A DNA stretch of 35,772 nt from positions 1 through 35,772 of the forward strand of contig UQRY01000020.1 of NCBI GenBank assembly GCA_900543675.1, read 5' to 3'. The position numbers and the translations under genes were made by a program. The notes beneath the pieces were generated by a model. That model was given only the letters and a program-made list of their open reading frames with translations. It did not search any database and had not been told where the DNA came from. The first letter of the stretch is position 1; every line of letters starts with the position of its first letter. The DNA is from an uncultured Mycoplasmatota bacterium. GTDB taxonomy: Bacteria; Bacillota_I; Bacilli_A; RF39; UBA660. Of this stretch, positions 34,957-35,772 are shown in pieces.

Positions 34957-35550
34957 TTATATTAACTTAACTCTGGTACTATTAAAATAATCAGATTCAA
35001 TTATTTCAGAAGATGCTCCAATAGTTCTTAAATTTGAAATTATATTTTTATACTCATCTAAAGTTCCACGTCGAGCAGTATTTTCATATAATTGTTGTAC
35101 ATATATATTTGCCAGTTCTATTTCGCCAAATATATATTCTGACATCATATACGATCTTAATTGGTATAATTCTTCATTACTTAATTGTGCAAAATGATCT
35201 CCCAATGATTTTATCAAATCTTTCAAATCTTCACGACTTATAGATTGCAAATGACTCCTAGTAAATAAATTTCCCTGTTCTACTTCATTTTTGATAATTT
35301 TCAATAACTCTTCATCTTCGGCTGTTTCAATACCTAAAGCCAAAATTGAATAATATTGTACAGATAATCTATATTCATTTTTTCTTTGTTCTAATTCGTC
35401 TTCAAATGTTTCAACATAATCTAATGGAATTCTTGATTTCAAAAATGATATTTGATATTTTTGCACCAAATAATCAACGTCCATCATACTCATATATAAC
35501 ATTCCTTTTATTTGATTATTAAAATTATTTGTAGTATCAAAAATAACCAC
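34957..35550 (-). CDS. Hypothetical helical protein, 197 residues
   Basis: Not recognised. Predominantly helical, acidic, with no membrane span. Helix-rich stretches include DYVETFEDELEQRKNEYRLS, EELLKIIKNEVEQ and DEYKNIISNLR. The GTG at 35550 is chosen since GGGGGG lies 5 nt upstream; a later ATG (start of MSMMDVDYL) has AAAAGGA before it and is an alternative. Promoter module B sits 120 bp upstream with a TAAAAT -10, giving a longish leader. Function unknown; shared promoter architecture hints that it is co-regulated with the nucleotidyltransferase gene. Confidence 0.65.
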   Translation of the reverse strand: MVIFDTTNNFNNQIKGMLYMSMMDVDYLVQKYQISFLKSRIPLDYVETFEDELEQRKNEYRLSVQYYSILALGIETAEDEELLKIIKNEVEQGNLFTRSHLQSISREDLKDLIKSLGDHFAQLSNEELYQLRSYMMSEYIFGEIELANIYVQQLYENTARRGTLDEYKNIISNLRTIGASSEIIESDYFNSTRVKLI

Positions 35551-35669
35551 AATATCCCCCCTCAACAAATAATTTACAACTATCATAACATACATTTGTC
35601 GTTTTTTATAAAGTTTTATAATTTAAAATTATATTTCTATTTTTAATAATACTGACTTTTATCATTCAT

Positions 35670-35728
35670 ATTTTACTATTTCAAAATAATTAATTTCCTA
35701 GGTATTTTGACACAAGTATTAAAATTAC
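35670..35728 (-). promoter_or_regulatory. Promoter module B (core + 27 nt + -10)
   Basis: Minus strand: GTAATTTT, core CTTGTGTCAAAATA, 27 nt (starting CCTAGG), TAAAAT (35675-35670). Here the core also sits in an inverted repeat CACAAGTA/TACTTGTG (35710-35732), which is only partial in module A. Predicted to drive the gene ending at 34957. Confidence 0.6.
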
Positions 35729-35749
35729 TTGTGGAATTTTTATAAAAAA

Positions 35750-35772
35750 GAAAAAATCAACCATTTCTGATT
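35750..35772 (-). terminator. Partial terminator at the right edge
   Basis: Stem AATCA/TGATT (35755-35772) followed on the minus strand by a T-rich run. It is cut by the window end and belongs to a gene further right. Confidence 0.5.

Overview
The window looks like a stretch of chromosome from a low-GC member of the Bacilli, possibly a gut lineage near the Mycoplasmatota/RF39 group. This is inferred from the strong AT bias, TGnTATAAT promoters, AGGAGG ribosome sites, a T-box leader, a CIRCE operator, an MnmL-MnmM tRNA-modification fusion and a Cse60-like small protein. No rRNA, tRNA, IS element or CRISPR array was seen. Almost all genes lie on the minus strand; the exceptions are mnmL/mnmM, a DapB-like dehydrogenase and an RsmF-like methylase.

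Layout by region. 0-5.5 kb: a promoter module with a ten-base homopolymer at the extreme left edge, a GreA-like factor behind a half-size ABC exporter, a 58-residue Cse60-like protein, and a two-gene operon of unknown proteins, one carrying a RelE-like fold. 5.5-9.1 kb: a T-box-controlled operon of a membrane protein and a leucyl-tRNA synthetase with a complete Nudix domain inserted near its editing domain. 9.1-13.2 kb: a GH31 glycosidase lacking the usual acid/base Asp, and a zinc-ribbon membrane protein. 13.3-17.3 kb: mnmL/mnmM, a tiny convergent ORF, the SPFH/NfeD pair and a CorA-type transporter. 17.5-24.2 kb: the dehydrogenase, a YetF-type protein, RsmF-like methylase, formate-tetrahydrofolate ligase, and a P-type ATPase homologue whose catalytic motifs have all been lost. 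24.2-31 kb: N-domain-less ClpB under CIRCE, a C-terminal processing protease, LicD, a cation-efflux protein and a zinc alcohol dehydrogenase. 31-35.8 kb: a looser, more AT-rich accessory-looking tract with a zinc-ribbon protein, unknown proteins, a minimal kinase-like protein, a poly(A)-polymerase-head-like nucleotidyltransferase and an unknown helical protein.

The strongest leads are these. (1) Three promoters, two at the right end and one at the left edge, share the core CTTG(TG)TCAAAATA exactly 27 nt upstream of the -10; the left one has a G10 tract in that spacer, suggesting a phase-variable regulon. (2) The LeuRS-Nudix chimera. (3) The pseudo-P-type ATPase coupled to fhs. (4) Near absence of TGA stops (1 of 30 genes); the single TGA gene runs through its own terminator hairpin. 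(5) A probable ATG-to-ACG start change in the nucleotidyltransferase gene that lies under one of the shared promoters.
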